Assembly: GCF_018403245.1 (NCBI RefSeq) | Contig: NZ_BOSH01000005.1 | Location: forward strand, 343,330-407,329 | Length of the DNA: 64,000 nt | From: Paenibacillus sp. J2TS4 | Lineage (GTDB): Bacteria; Bacillota; Bacilli; Paenibacillales; NBRC-103111 | Reading direction: 5' to 3' | Shown here: piece after piece, positions 26,973 through 36,915 of the stretch | How the letters are laid out: every line of letters starts with the position of its first letter | Position numbering within the stretch: position 1 is the first letter of the stretch | Translations under genes and position numbers: made by a program | The notes under the pieces: generated by a model | What the model saw: only the letters and a program-made list of their open reading frames with translations | The model's database searches: none | Told to the model about the DNA's origin: nothing

Positions 26973-27141
26973 GGGAGCCATCCGAGTTGGCAACAGGAAC
27001 AATTTCCCCGTTGTTATATTCCTTTACAATTTGACCTTCTACGGTTTTATATACAATGTAAGTGTCATTTGCTTTTGCATCCAGCTTGGCGCGATCTCCT
27101 GTAAGCTTAATAAGCTTTTCTAAATCTTTGAATTTATCCAT
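26965..27141 (-). CDS. Small protein upstream of the zeta-like toxin, candidate antitoxin
   Basis: 58 residues from the ATG at 27141, preceded by GAAAGGTGAAACC. It begins MDKFKDLEKLIKLTGDRAKL, a charged helix, and later has YIVYKTVEGQIVKEY. Its stop overlaps the start region of the zeta-like gene by about 8 bases, the usual coupling of toxin-antitoxin pairs. The family is not recognised; the antitoxin role is inference from position and size. Confidence 0.6.
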   Translation of the reverse strand: MDKFKDLEKLIKLTGDRAKLDAKANDTYIVYKTVEGQIVKEYNNGEIVPVANSDGSHA

Positions 27142-27560
27142 GGTTTCACCTTTCCATCGCTAGTATCGACATTTGATTCAATTATAACACAGCAGGACGG
27201 TTTGACATCTCCCTCAGTTACTTGCAACTGAAATGCCTGCTGGATGACAATCATAACATCGTCAAGTCCGTCCTAGCTATCTAAAGATACTTCCACATAA
27301 CGATTTCTCTATCTGCCTAATTCTGAAACATTCTTACAGATGCCTTTGGGATCAATGTCATCTGCAAATTTCATGTTCAACGACAGACCAATACGAGATT
27401 TTCAAATCATAATATCTACGTTTTATAAGCAATATAGAGCTTTTAAAACTCAATTTTATCGTTCAATATCTTATTTCTATAGTCCTTTCCCACAGTCGTA
27501 AAATACGTTATTTTTTTCACTCTTGTGGTATACATAACATCACCTGTTACCTTTTAGCAA

Positions 27561-28859
27561 TTATAAACTGCAATCCTCTACAAGTATCGCCTCTTGCTCG
27601 AGACGTATATTTTGCTCCAACATATACTTTAGCAATGGTTTCCAGCATTCGTACCGAGAGTCTTCCAAGGCTGCGGCAATTTGCCCCGCGTAAGTATCTG
27701 TTATTGTAGAAGCTTTTTGTTCAAGCCTTTGTAGTGTCTCAATATCCATCCATAATGATTTGAGTGACGGTATCAGTCTGCTTTTTATAAACTCAAAAAT
27801 TCGAATTCCGCCTAAATCAATGTCACCCCAATGCATAATTTGAATTAGTTCGCCATTTTCCCCTTTCAGCATGGACAACATTTTCAAAAAATCCTGTAAA
27901 CTTCGATGAGGAAAGCCACCTGTATAAATAACTAATTCCTCAGCCCCATGCCTCTCACGCCGCTCAATCCAGTGATGGTAGCTTGTCAAATTTTCTATAG
28001 TAATGATTCGTCGAGCATTTGTTTTCAAATCAGTCATGAGTTCTGTTGTTTTCTGCGATAAACCTATACCACCTAACAATCCTGTAGTTAAATAAGATTG
28101 CTTGTCTATAAAAAACTGCAAAGATCCACAAAAATGAACATACTGAGGATTTCGAGTCAAACCAATCAAGTCTAGCCATTCTTCATCTGTTTCACGATGT
28201 TCCTTCGATGCTTGTTTTACTACTGACAAAAGCCTCTTTAACACTGATTTCTCTAAATACTTTGAATCATTAAAAATTTGTTGACTAAACAATCGAAGTG
28301 AGATTACCTTTTCCCCCATTAAAGGCAACTGTTTTAAAACTTGTACGATATCTTCATACTCGTTCGGGCTTTCAACATCTAAACCCATTGTTTTTCCTTG
28401 CTCGAGACCTGCCAACGTTTGTACCGTCCAATTTACTATCCAAGCCCACGGATGTTGCTTAAGCGGAACAAGGACTTCACAAAGACGATCTATCTTATCG
28501 CGGAGAGGAATTCTGCCAGAAAGAGAGTATGATTGTCTTACCATTTCCCAGTTTAAATAAATTCTATCTACTTCTTTAAATTCCTGATACTTGATCCATT
28601 GTAACGTTAAAACCTGTCTTTGTTCTAAAGAAATCAAAACTTCATTCATCCATTGCCTTTTTACAAAATCCATTTCATCCGTGTAGTCTGCATTAAAAGA
28701 ACTCTTTGTCATTTTTATTTGAGGACGTTGTTTGCCTGGCCTTCCACTTTGAAATGTTTGACTCTGTTCATATTTATCCAACAGCAGATTTAGCATTTTG
28801 CGGGAAAAACGATTCTTAAATTCCTTCTCACGCAAATCTGAACTCCTCGTTGCCATCAT
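27561..28859 (-). CDS. jetD: Wadjet system nuclease subunit JetD
   Basis: About 432 residues. The N-terminal half is the DUF3322-type arm and the C-terminal half a Toprim-like DUF2220 domain: the conserved Glu is in RIITIENLTSYHHW and the DxD in HWGDIDLGGIRIF. In Wadjet, JetD is the nuclease that cuts small circular DNA after loop extrusion by the SMC-like complex. The start at 28859 follows GGAGTGTAT. It is the last gene of the jetABCD operon, 29 bases after jetC. Confidence 0.9.
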   Translation of the reverse strand: MMATRSSDLREKEFKNRFSRKMLNLLLDKYEQSQTFQSGRPGKQRPQIKMTKSSFNADYTDEMDFVKRQWMNEVLISLEQRQVLTLQWIKYQEFKEVDRIYLNWEMVRQSYSLSGRIPLRDKIDRLCEVLVPLKQHPWAWIVNWTVQTLAGLEQGKTMGLDVESPNEYEDIVQVLKQLPLMGEKVISLRLFSQQIFNDSKYLEKSVLKRLLSVVKQASKEHRETDEEWLDLIGLTRNPQYVHFCGSLQFFIDKQSYLTTGLLGGIGLSQKTTELMTDLKTNARRIITIENLTSYHHWIERRERHGAEELVIYTGGFPHRSLQDFLKMLSMLKGENGELIQIMHWGDIDLGGIRIFEFIKSRLIPSLKSLWMDIETLQRLEQKASTITDTYAGQIAAALEDSRYECWKPLLKYMLEQNIRLEQEAILVEDCSL

Positions 28860-28888
28860 ATACACTCCGATCATTCATGTTGAATGAC

Positions 28889-31800
28889 TTAGAATAATGT
28901 AGGTTGAATTTCATCATTATTCTTATCATCTACTTCTTCTGATACATATTCGCTTTCACCTTCCCAGCGATCAATCATATCCACGTAACATTGATAATTG
29001 TATTTGGTCACAAACAATGTAGTGGATACTTCTGGTGCCATATGCTGCATTTTCTCATCAGGAACAGCAGCAATAAGTTGAAGACCCAATTGCTTAATTA
29101 AACGGAGACTCGATTGTATGCGCTGCTCATCCATTTTGTTAAACGCTTCATCAAAAACAACTAATCTAGATGTTTTATTGCTTGAATATAGATGATGAAA
29201 CGATGCCAAGATAGCAATATAAAACGGCGTTTGAGTCTCTCCTCCAGATTTTTCTTTTAATACTTGCGAAAATCTCGACTTTGCCCCATCCCCTGATGTA
29301 ATAACGATATCAAAGTCCAGATATTGTCGATAATCTGTGAATTCCTCAAGTTCTCCACCTTCACCACGTACCAATCTTTCAAATAACTCGTGCAAGTTAG
29401 AGGTACGCTCATTCTCGGGAAGTTCAAATAATGACCCCTTCTCCAATAGCATAGGGTCCATAATTGCATCATAAAACTTCTTATAGCGTTCGCTGGCCCT
29501 TACTTCAAAGTGATATCGATCATCTGAGAATGGGAAATGACGTAGCGCGTAGTTTAGCTGTTCAAACTCGCGCCGTGCCATTTCTATAGCTTCACGCAAC
29601 TTAAAAATAAAATGGGATTTGAACTGCTCCTCTGACTCCATACGAGCCGCTTCCACTTTCGTCTGATATTCTGGTATATTAAGGTTTTCAATAGTTTCAT
29701 ACATTCGATCATAAGGAGTATTTTCCTCATCCTGTATAGCAGCACTGCTGGCATTATAACGAGTTCGTAGTGTAACGACCTCTTTAAACTGATCATCACG
29801 AAGTTTCTGCTGTCCTTTCCAACTAACCAGATAATTATTTATTTTTTGCGCCGTTGGATTTGTCTGCTTAACCGCATCTTCGTATCGCTTCATAGCTCGC
29901 TTCTCAATTTCCAGCCCCCATTCGCTAACCCACTGAGAACAATTCTCTTCCGCTTCTCGGATCTTAGTTGTCTGAAGATGTACTGCCGCAGCATACTGTC
30001 CACATGCTTCTTCAAGTTTGCCAAGTTTCTTTTGTTCATCTCCCAGTTTTTCCAACCATTCTTTCTCTTGTTTGCCCCAATATTCGAATTCTCCTTTAAG
30101 TAGTTCTGCTTCAGTCAAATCCAGTGTTCTTAGATTATTCTGATCTTGTTCTAATTGCAGCGATAGCTCATCTATCTTTCGCATGAGATCAGTGTTCTCT
30201 GATAAGCGAGCATATTGTGATTCTTTTTCTTTCGTTCTTTGGATTTGTTTCTGAAACTCACTGTGTAATTGTTGACGCACTATGCTTGCTTCTTTAAGTT
30301 GCGCTAGTTCAGTCCGACGAATATCCAATTGTCTAACGATAGCCTTCGATCCCATATAAGGAACCTCATACTGTCTCCTAGCCATTTGTCGAGCCACATA
30401 GTTACTATATACCATACATGTTTTCGTAACGGCTGTACGATGTTGTCGAAGTTCCTGTTCATTTGAAGCTTTCATTACTCTACCAAGCAAGTGCTCAACA
30501 TGTGCTAGAATCACTGGGTGAGTAGCCTCCACTTCCTTTGCTAACGAGCCTTTTTCGGAAGTGCCAAGAAAACGTTTTTCTTTTTCTGTATCTACTAAAC
30601 CGACTCCTTCAAGTCTGTACTTCCATTTCTCACGTTCATAGATTCGCAGAGCCTCTGAAACATACTGTGGCTCAACTAAGATATCAAAACGTTGTGTATT
30701 CAAATAACCTTCAATAGCATTCCTCCACTCTTCGTTTAACAACTCTGCCTCTTCACAAAAAATCCACACCATTGAACGACCTTTAAGGCTTTCATCTAAC
30801 AGAGCCTTCAACTGACGTACAGGCTCCGAATAACTAAACCGTTTTTGTTCAAGTTCACGTATAACCTGTTCCAATTCACTAATTTTTTCGGCATCTGCTT
30901 TCATTTGATCATGCAACCGTGACTCACCAGCAATTAACCGTTGATGGAAGTTTGACAAGGTCTTTCCAAGCGATTTTAAATTTTCTTGCCACTGCTCTTC
31001 TTCATGAGTCTCCAACCTTTCAAACTGAACAAGCCCCAGCAATTGCAGCAACATCGCCTGATGCATTTCTAAACCCGCTTTTTCCTGATCTCCTAATACC
31101 CAGTACTCATTGTTAGACCATTTAGAAAATTCATTAATAAGTTCTATCTCTTTCTGTATTTGATACTCATACGTTTGCTTCAGTCTTCCAAGCTCTTCAA
31201 GATTCCGCTTCCCTTCCGCTACCTTTAACTCAAGGGATTTTTTACTTTTCTCCCCTGAATTGTCCTGCCAACGTTGATAAGCTGATTTACTTTCTTCGCT
31301 TGCCTCCTGGTGCTTCGTTTGAGCCACCCTAATGTTATCTCTCGTTTGCTCCAGTTGCCGTTGTGAATGACTCAGTTCTCGCTCCTTTTCTTCCTTATAT
31401 TCTTGCTCGACATCAAGTTTCAAACGACGAATAACATAATCTTGTTCTTTGGTAGTTTCTCGATATCTCACGTACAACCGATAGTTCTCCTGAATATCCT
31501 TGAGTTGCTGCTTACGTTCCTGAAGGCGTTCTAGCTCTTGTTTGTATCTCTCATGAAGTTCGAAATTCTGTTTTAACAAATCTAACTGTAATTCACGTCG
31601 ATCCAGAATATAATCATAGACAAAACTTCTAATATCGGAAATTGGCTTGAAGGATAGTGCTTTAGTAAACACCTTGAAAAAACGTTCATGAAGACCTCCG
31701 GTTCTGGCCAACAACGCTTTCACATAGTTCGATTTATTTCGCTCAAACAACGTTTTATTACGAACGCCCCTCCTTCCAACCTCTCCAGCATTTACTCCAT

Positions 31801-32257
31801 ATCTACGCCTAAACTCTTCACGATTCAGCAGTTCGCTTCTAGGATTTACAAAATCCAGCTGATCCAGGTTAGTTTCAGCCAAAATAAAATACTCTTCATC
31901 GTACATACGATCACGGTATACATCTACCACAATTCCGACAACAAATGATTCTCGCTTTTTTTCATCCCAAAATTCAGATACTATGTATGTTGTAAAGTCA
32001 CCATCTCGAAGAAAAGAACGATCATCGTTTCCAATTTTACCTTTAAGATAATTAATGTAACTCCGTTTCGCGTCATCAGTAGCTGCATTAAAACGTATGA
32101 GGCGCTGATCTGCTATAAAAAGGACTTGTAGGGCGTCAATAATAGTGGATTTGCCTGCCCCGTTCTGACCGGTAATTAGTGTTTGTTTACCGAATTCCAT
32201 AGTTACATCAGTGAAGTAATGCCAATTAATCAATCGCAATCTCTTCATCCACTTCAT
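28889..32257 (-). CDS. jetC: Wadjet system SMC-like ATPase JetC
   Basis: About 1122 residues. Walker A (LITGQNGAGKSTIIDA) is at residues 30-38; long coiled coils follow; near the C-terminus are the signature region KSGGETQTPFYIA and the Walker B motif RLVVFDEAFNKMD. This is an MukB-like ATPase that extrudes DNA loops with JetA and JetB. I choose the ATG at 32257, preceded by AAAGGAGCAACAACGG, which overlaps the end of jetB by 32 bases. No disruption seen. Confidence 0.92.
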   Translation of the reverse strand: MKWMKRLRLINWHYFTDVTMEFGKQTLITGQNGAGKSTIIDALQVLFIADQRLIRFNAATDDAKRSYINYLKGKIGNDDRSFLRDGDFTTYIVSEFWDEKKRESFVVGIVVDVYRDRMYDEEYFILAETNLDQLDFVNPRSELLNREEFRRRYGVNAGEVGRRGVRNKTLFERNKSNYVKALLARTGGLHERFFKVFTKALSFKPISDIRSFVYDYILDRRELQLDLLKQNFELHERYKQELERLQERKQQLKDIQENYRLYVRYRETTKEQDYVIRRLKLDVEQEYKEEKERELSHSQRQLEQTRDNIRVAQTKHQEASEESKSAYQRWQDNSGEKSKKSLELKVAEGKRNLEELGRLKQTYEYQIQKEIELINEFSKWSNNEYWVLGDQEKAGLEMHQAMLLQLLGLVQFERLETHEEEQWQENLKSLGKTLSNFHQRLIAGESRLHDQMKADAEKISELEQVIRELEQKRFSYSEPVRQLKALLDESLKGRSMVWIFCEEAELLNEEWRNAIEGYLNTQRFDILVEPQYVSEALRIYEREKWKYRLEGVGLVDTEKEKRFLGTSEKGSLAKEVEATHPVILAHVEHLLGRVMKASNEQELRQHRTAVTKTCMVYSNYVARQMARRQYEVPYMGSKAIVRQLDIRRTELAQLKEASIVRQQLHSEFQKQIQRTKEKESQYARLSENTDLMRKIDELSLQLEQDQNNLRTLDLTEAELLKGEFEYWGKQEKEWLEKLGDEQKKLGKLEEACGQYAAAVHLQTTKIREAEENCSQWVSEWGLEIEKRAMKRYEDAVKQTNPTAQKINNYLVSWKGQQKLRDDQFKEVVTLRTRYNASSAAIQDEENTPYDRMYETIENLNIPEYQTKVEAARMESEEQFKSHFIFKLREAIEMARREFEQLNYALRHFPFSDDRYHFEVRASERYKKFYDAIMDPMLLEKGSLFELPENERTSNLHELFERLVRGEGGELEEFTDYRQYLDFDIVITSGDGAKSRFSQVLKEKSGGETQTPFYIAILASFHHLYSSNKTSRLVVFDEAFNKMDEQRIQSSLRLIKQLGLQLIAAVPDEKMQHMAPEVSTTLFVTKYNYQCYVDMIDRWEGESEYVSEEVDDKNNDEIQPTLF

Positions 32258-32834
32258 CCGTTGTTGCTCCTTTCTTTTCAGACTCATATCTTGTGAGACG
32301 CTCAATTAATTGCTTCATTTCATCAGCTTGAATAACGTAAATCCATGTGTGAAATAACTTAAACCGAGCATCATCTGATCGCTGATCCGAATCGAGCGAT
32401 TCCAACAACTGAAATTGATTACACATCCTCACTAGACGATCTAAGACAGTAGGCTTAACCCACTCCATTCGTAAGGTTTCATATTTACTCCGAATTTCAT
32501 AAAGTGTTACCATAGGAAAATCAGATAATGCTAGCCCTTATCTTTTCTCTTCATACAGAATACGTAAAATGAGGAGCCAAATAGTTGACTCACGATCAAG
32601 CCTTCTCCGCAAACGACTGTCTTGATTATGCAGATAGATGCATTCATGCCGCTCATCAACCGTTAAGTCCCAACCCAAAAAATGGAAATAAGAGGTTAAG
32701 TCGGTCTTATTTCTTCGAATTATCGCATACATCTCACGTTCCTTTTCCTTAACGAGCATATTAACCTCTAACAATCGATTAATGACTTCTCGTAGCTTTT
32801 CTTTTTCCGAATCGCTCATGTCTTTAAACACCAT
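32226..32834 (-). pseudogene. jetB: Wadjet subunit JetB (DUF4194), interrupted by an in-frame TAA
   Basis: The frame runs from the ATG at 32834 (GGAGAGGG upstream, overlapping the end of jetA) through LGWDLTVDERHECIYLHNQ and IWLLILRILYEEKR to a TAA at 32538-32540. In the same frame it continues GLALSDFPMVTLYEIR to the true stop at 32226, giving about 202 residues, a normal JetB length. There is no frameshift, only one nonsense codon. The downstream ATG at 32513 lacks a good ribosome-binding site. JetB is the kleisin-partner (kite-like) subunit, so the system may be inactive, or the stop may be a sequencing error or read through. Confidence 0.85.
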
Positions 32835-34302
32835 TATAGCCACGCCCTCTCCGTTTAATCGTATGATTATTAAAGCGGTAGTTTCCAATGACGAGTATTT
32901 GACGGCCAGGGTTACGTTGAATGTGGAAGACTGAACCACCATCACTCCCATACAAATAGATGTAGCCCAATAAAATATACTCTTCAGCAGACTGTGGGGC
33001 CAGTTCAACCAATTCCATTTGTCTTCTTCCATCTAGTTTTTGAAGCACATAGTCGTTGACTTTTTTTCGAGTTACAGCCTTACGCATCTTTTGTGCACTT
33101 TTTTCTTTTAATTCATTCCTTACGTGTTCAGGTAAGTCAACTACAATATGAGTTTCAGGCTGATGCAACACTCTCATACGTCTCGGCGGTAATAAAGACT
33201 GCTCCTGAAGTGTTTTGACCTGACGAAGTGAAAAAATCGTGTCCGCTTCACTAAAATTAGAAAACTGCGAGAGTAGTCCAAGGAGCTTAACGATCTGTTG
33301 TTCCGTTCCTTCATTTTGCTGGCTTAAGTACCGAGCCCGTTCGAATGAAGATCGCAAATACTGATTATGACGGACATCAATTTGATAGAACAATTCATCA
33401 AGCCCAAGAAATGTTTCTTCAATAAAAAAAAGCGCTTGGCGTATGGCGCGTCTGGCCTCATCCAAAGCCTCATAAAGTCCACTTTTCACACCATCAAGAG
33501 CCGCTTCTTCCATAAGCGTAGAATTTAATAACCACTGTTGGACTGTGTGCAAAATTTGCATTCTATAACGAGCTACATGATCCGATGTCTTCAGACGATG
33601 GTAACTCTTATCAACAATCTGAGATTTGTATTGTTCAAAATGATGGTCTAGCACATCTTGTATAGAAGTCTTAAGAATCACTTGTTCCATATGGGCTTTC
33701 ATATTGTTGTAGAGCGCAATAAGCTCCTGCCTGAATTGCGAGCTTATATCTGCGGCTCCAAGAATGGCAGAACAAGGTTGATGTCTGGCAGCTTCCCCTG
33801 AAAGAGATTGATAGATTAGAAAGGCAAACCGCTGATATTCTACCGTTTTTGCGTCACATAGTTCTTTAAACAGTCCGATAAGCTTGCTCGCATAATGAGG
33901 TAAAACCAAATAGCGATCAAATTGACTACGGGTTTCAACACTTAGCCAACGCATGGTTTCCAAGCGTCTGAGAATAGCATTAGCTTTTATTCTTGCGCTC
34001 TCTTCCACTGAAGTTTGATTGTTTGTGCCTTGAATTGATTCACTTTGTTCGTCATTCATATCGTCAAGAGAAAGGCCTAATTCTATATGGGTTTCCAATA
34101 GTTCTTGAATTAGATCCCTCATCACATCATATCTGATACCAAAACGCTCAGCCTGAATATTTTCATAAAGCAGCAGCAAAATTTCAGCATAAATTTGTTT
34201 ATTTGATCCTGTTAATAGCAAAAAAAGCCCTTCGGGAATGACATCAAACAATTTCACATTATTCAGTCCATTCTTTGTAGAGATGATATAAGTGTTTTTC
34301 AT
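32824..34302 (-). CDS. jetA: Wadjet system kleisin-like subunit JetA
   Basis: About 492 residues from the ATG at 34302; alternatives are GTG at 34386 and GTG at 34257, the last giving a start (MKLFDVIPEGLF) that fits the family best. It is mostly helical, with a winged-helix-like C-terminus (LVELAPQSAEEYILLGYI). It leads the jetA-jetB-jetC-jetD operon with overlapping genes, which supports the assignment more than any single motif. Confidence 0.82.
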   Translation of the reverse strand: MKNTYIISTKNGLNNVKLFDVIPEGLFLLLTGSNKQIYAEILLLLYENIQAERFGIRYDVMRDLIQELLETHIELGLSLDDMNDEQSESIQGTNNQTSVEESARIKANAILRRLETMRWLSVETRSQFDRYLVLPHYASKLIGLFKELCDAKTVEYQRFAFLIYQSLSGEAARHQPCSAILGAADISSQFRQELIALYNNMKAHMEQVILKTSIQDVLDHHFEQYKSQIVDKSYHRLKTSDHVARYRMQILHTVQQWLLNSTLMEEAALDGVKSGLYEALDEARRAIRQALFFIEETFLGLDELFYQIDVRHNQYLRSSFERARYLSQQNEGTEQQIVKLLGLLSQFSNFSEADTIFSLRQVKTLQEQSLLPPRRMRVLHQPETHIVVDLPEHVRNELKEKSAQKMRKAVTRKKVNDYVLQKLDGRRQMELVELAPQSAEEYILLGYIYLYGSDGGSVFHIQRNPGRQILVIGNYRFNNHTIKRRGRGYNGV

Positions 34303-34386
34303 TGTGAGCTGAGTCGGGATTTTTGAAATAAGTTTATCTTCCTTTTTAATAAACTTTCTTTCAATTTCAATAAGACTTATAAACAC

Positions 34387-34772
34387 AAACTCACTTGATA
34401 TATTTCAACATTTTTTCCAGTTTTCCTGCTAGGGTCGACATAAAAAATGATTCCTTTCGCCTATTCACAAAAACATCTTATACATTTTTTAATCCATAAC
34501 TCCCTTTAATGACCTTAACTGCTTCATTGATAATAAGTAAGCTTAAATAACCAGCCTCGTATATTTCCCAAATTCAGGTATCCATATCTTTTTGGACGTA
34601 TGACCACTAACCAACTGATTCATATATGGGCTAAAAATGCGAAAACAAAGCACCAAAAGCGAAGTAGAGAAACTGGAATAACCCTTGCTATACAAGGGTT
34701 CATGGCATTTCTGAAGGATCAAAAAACGGTTCTCATACTGCGGTGTTAGCAGAAGTCACAAACATTCTTGAA
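34387..34772. other. Intergenic region upstream of jetA
   Basis: 386 bases, A/T-rich, with no coding frame I can support. A perfect 8-bp hairpin (AACCCTTG / CAAGGGTT) lies at about 34680-34701. The jetA promoter should lie in its left part. Confidence 0.5.
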
Positions 34773-35453
34773 TTAACCTTCACTTTTCTCTTGACTGATT
34801 GTTTCTTTGTTTAATCTTAATTGAGCTTGCTCTATTTTTTCTGGTAATGAATAAACGTAGTCTAATATTACCTCAGTAAATTCGATCATCAATTTGACTG
34901 TCTCACTTGAAAACTCTGTATCATCTGCATGAGCAGCAGAATTACCTTCTTTCCTTAGTATATATGAAATCCCTTCCATAATCGGGGGTAAAATATTTTC
35001 TGATTGAAGGTCTTTTAATTTTGTAAATAAGTCTTTACCCTTTGCATTTTTATGCTTACACATTTTTTCTAAGGTTCTTCTTAAGGCCATAATACAAACT
35101 GCTCCATCCAGATTCCTTACTTTCAATGCAGCTTCAAAAGCATCTCTAACAGGTGGTGGGAGATGCTTGTTTTCGCTGGAACCTGAAGGAAAAATAAGAT
35201 CTATATACTTAATTGGTTTTCCGTTCGGTTCTGTCTCTTCACTGAATGAGGTAATTCTCTGAACGGTTATCTCTGTACAAACTGGACACAAATACATATC
35301 CCATTGTTTAAAAAATGATGTAATATAGGCAGGTTGATAATGATTGACAGAATGGTCCCAAATCTCTTCATGCTCTACCAAGTCATGACTTGCTACAACT
35401 TTCATTGATGTCTTATTGCCGCAATGAAGACAAGTAATAACCTTTTCTTTCAT
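34773..35453 (-). CDS. DUF4145 domain-containing protein
   Basis: 226 residues. A zinc-ribbon-like N-terminus has two CxxC pairs (CLHCGNKTS and LCPVCTEI), followed by the helical DUF4145 domain (AFEAALKVRNLDGAVCIMAL, then RRTLEKMCKH). DUF4145 proteins often appear near restriction and other defence genes. It lies upstream of Wadjet on the same strand but is separated by about 390 bases, so it is probably a separate unit. Confidence 0.82.
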   Translation of the reverse strand: MKEKVITCLHCGNKTSMKVVASHDLVEHEEIWDHSVNHYQPAYITSFFKQWDMYLCPVCTEITVQRITSFSEETEPNGKPIKYIDLIFPSGSSENKHLPPPVRDAFEAALKVRNLDGAVCIMALRRTLEKMCKHKNAKGKDLFTKLKDLQSENILPPIMEGISYILRKEGNSAAHADDTEFSSETVKLMIEFTEVILDYVYSLPEKIEQAQLRLNKETISQEKSEG

Positions 35454-35613
35454 GCATTTCTGTCCTTTACTGTAATTTTTGATAAAATTCCCGTGTTCCT
35501 GACAGCAGTCGGGTGTGCCCGTCTGATCTTAATTCCCTGCCAACATATCCGGCCAGACCGAAGGATTTTGACTCCCGTAGTAGGAGTACGAAGTTATGTG
35601 CAGTATCTTTCTC

Positions 35614-36063
35614 CTACGAGAAACCTAATGATTTCTTTATTTCCTTATCCCAAGATTGATATCCTTCATTTCTCCAAACACTTAGTCTTCTTCTCCTAAT
35701 CATATACTGTGGGAAGCTCTCTAGATACTTCTGATAAGCATCAAGTATATCCCAATATAATAACTTATGATCAATACTTGGCGTCCATGATATTACCGTA
35801 CCTCTTGTTAAATCAACTAATGTCTCCATGTCGTCATCTGGTATCTTGTAGCCATGCTTTAGTGCAAAAGAAACTATTGAATCAATTCGTCCGAAATATT
35901 CATCTTCCATTTTAATGGTATTAATAAACTTAATAATCTCGTCTTCAGGCCAAAACCATTCACCCAATTTGTTATACTTCTTAAATTTCTCATGTAAATG
36001 TCTCTCTAACAGATTTGATAGAATCCCTGAACCTGCCGCCTCTCGCCTACCTGAACGCCCCAA
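35614..36063 (-). pseudogene. GIY-YIG-type nuclease C-terminal remnant
   Basis: The segment LLERHLHEKFKKYNKLGEWF resembles the conserved end of T5orf172/GIY-YIG domains (the catalytic Glu region then GEWF). The GIY and YIG motifs are missing, and the 5' end (GRSGRREAAGS) looks like unrelated sequence joined at about 36045. About 110 uncharacterised residues follow the motif. Probably a truncated nuclease. Confidence 0.55.
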
Positions 36064-36478
36064 GGTTGCCAGTCAAGCTACGCGAATATTGAAAGTTGCT
36101 ACGGACCTATCGGATATCAAGATCAACAACGAAAGAAAGCAGGTTACTTTCAAGGGCCGAAACAATCTGCAGCGTAGTGGAAAGATCTTAGCCCAGTATT
36201 CGGTGGAGAACAGCGGACAAAGAAATGCCCGCCATGTTCCAAATCAATCGGATCTTTCCGTCGGCTCCAACTCAACCGTTGCCAGTGCCTTTGCTCTCAA
36301 CCCGTTCCTTGCGTTCCCTTCACGATGACAGTCACAGATGTGGATGTACTATTTGATCAGACACTCATCTAAATCTACCATCCGTTCCATCTTAACATGA
36401 CAAATCGCGATTGGAAATGTCAAACAAAAAAGGAGGAGCAGGAACCGAATCGACTCTGCTACCTCCCTATACTTACGG
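36064..36478. other. Unassigned interval
   Basis: A plus-strand frame reads ILKVATDLSDIKINNERKQV and then about 50 more residues to a stop at 36328, without a recognisable start or family. The rest holds no gene I can support. Confidence 0.35.
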
Positions 36479-36552
36479 TCACGTTTCATAACATCCAGCA
36501 TACCAATGCTAGGTGTTCTCTAAATCATTCATGCCACACTCACTGTAACGAA

Positions 36553-36675
36553 TCATAATGAATCCAACATATCTACACACCCGACGTCCAAATCCAAGTC
36601 CAACACGACAGAAACCTTAATATTGTCTTTGATGATCTTATTTCTGAAGTCACTGCCCTCTGTCGTAAACGTCAT
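36553..36675 (-). repeat. Small repeated ORF downstream of an rlmD tail (copy i)
   Basis: A 40-residue frame beginning MTFTTEGSDFRNKIIKDNIK and ending VDMLDSL then stop. It matches the ORF that follows the intact rlmD (57540-57665) at most residues, and its last third is repeated at 41370-41437. Differences between copies i and j are partly silent, but the opposite strand is also open, so coding is not proven. Confidence 0.55.
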
Positions 36676-36707
36676 AAATTGCGTAAAGTGCTGAAAGCAA
36701 AAGATTT

Positions 36708-36760
36708 CTACGTATCTATTCGTTGTATTCCTACCACGCACTCAACATGAGTCGAGTGCG
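36708..36760 (-). repeat. rlmD-tail attachment scar (copy i)
   Basis: On the minus strand it reads HSTHVECVVGIQRIDT then stop, matching the last 12 residues of the intact RlmD (HVECVIGIQRIDT) with one change. It is the best preserved scar. A 9-bp perfect palindrome (CACGCACTC / GAGTGCGTG, 36734-36761) is centred on it. Confidence 0.85.
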
Positions 36761-36795
36761 TGATATTGCGATATTAACTATATCTTTGACATGTA

Positions 36796-36852
36796 GGGTG
36801 AGCCCAGGGGGATCGACCCCCTGACTTCATCACTGCCAGCGATGCACTCTTC
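36796..36852 (-). tRNA. tRNA-Ala(GGC) relic, 3' half
   Basis: On the minus strand an anticodon arm (CATCG, loop CTGGCAG with GGC anticodon, TGATG) is followed by a variable region, a T-arm (AGGGG GTCGATC CCCCT) and an acceptor-like end. The 5' acceptor strand and D-arm are missing or degenerate, so it is not a functional tRNA. A second relic lies at 38464-38525. Confidence 0.6.
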
Positions 36853-36915
36853 CGTGCTGGTTAATTTCACTAACCATAATTAATGTGTACTCTATGTTCT
36901 ATGAAGGATATCGCG

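Noticed and set aside
27270..27310. A TTCCACATAACG stretch similar to the att core.
   Set aside because: The encoded tail and stop seen in the real scars are absent.
35915..36328. A 137-codon plus-strand frame ending at 36328.
   Set aside because: It spans a junction between GIY-YIG antisense and unrelated DNA; only the distal part looks protein-like and no family is recognised.
36796..36852. Functional tRNA-Ala.
   Set aside because: The 5' acceptor strand and D-arm do not form; kept only as a relic.
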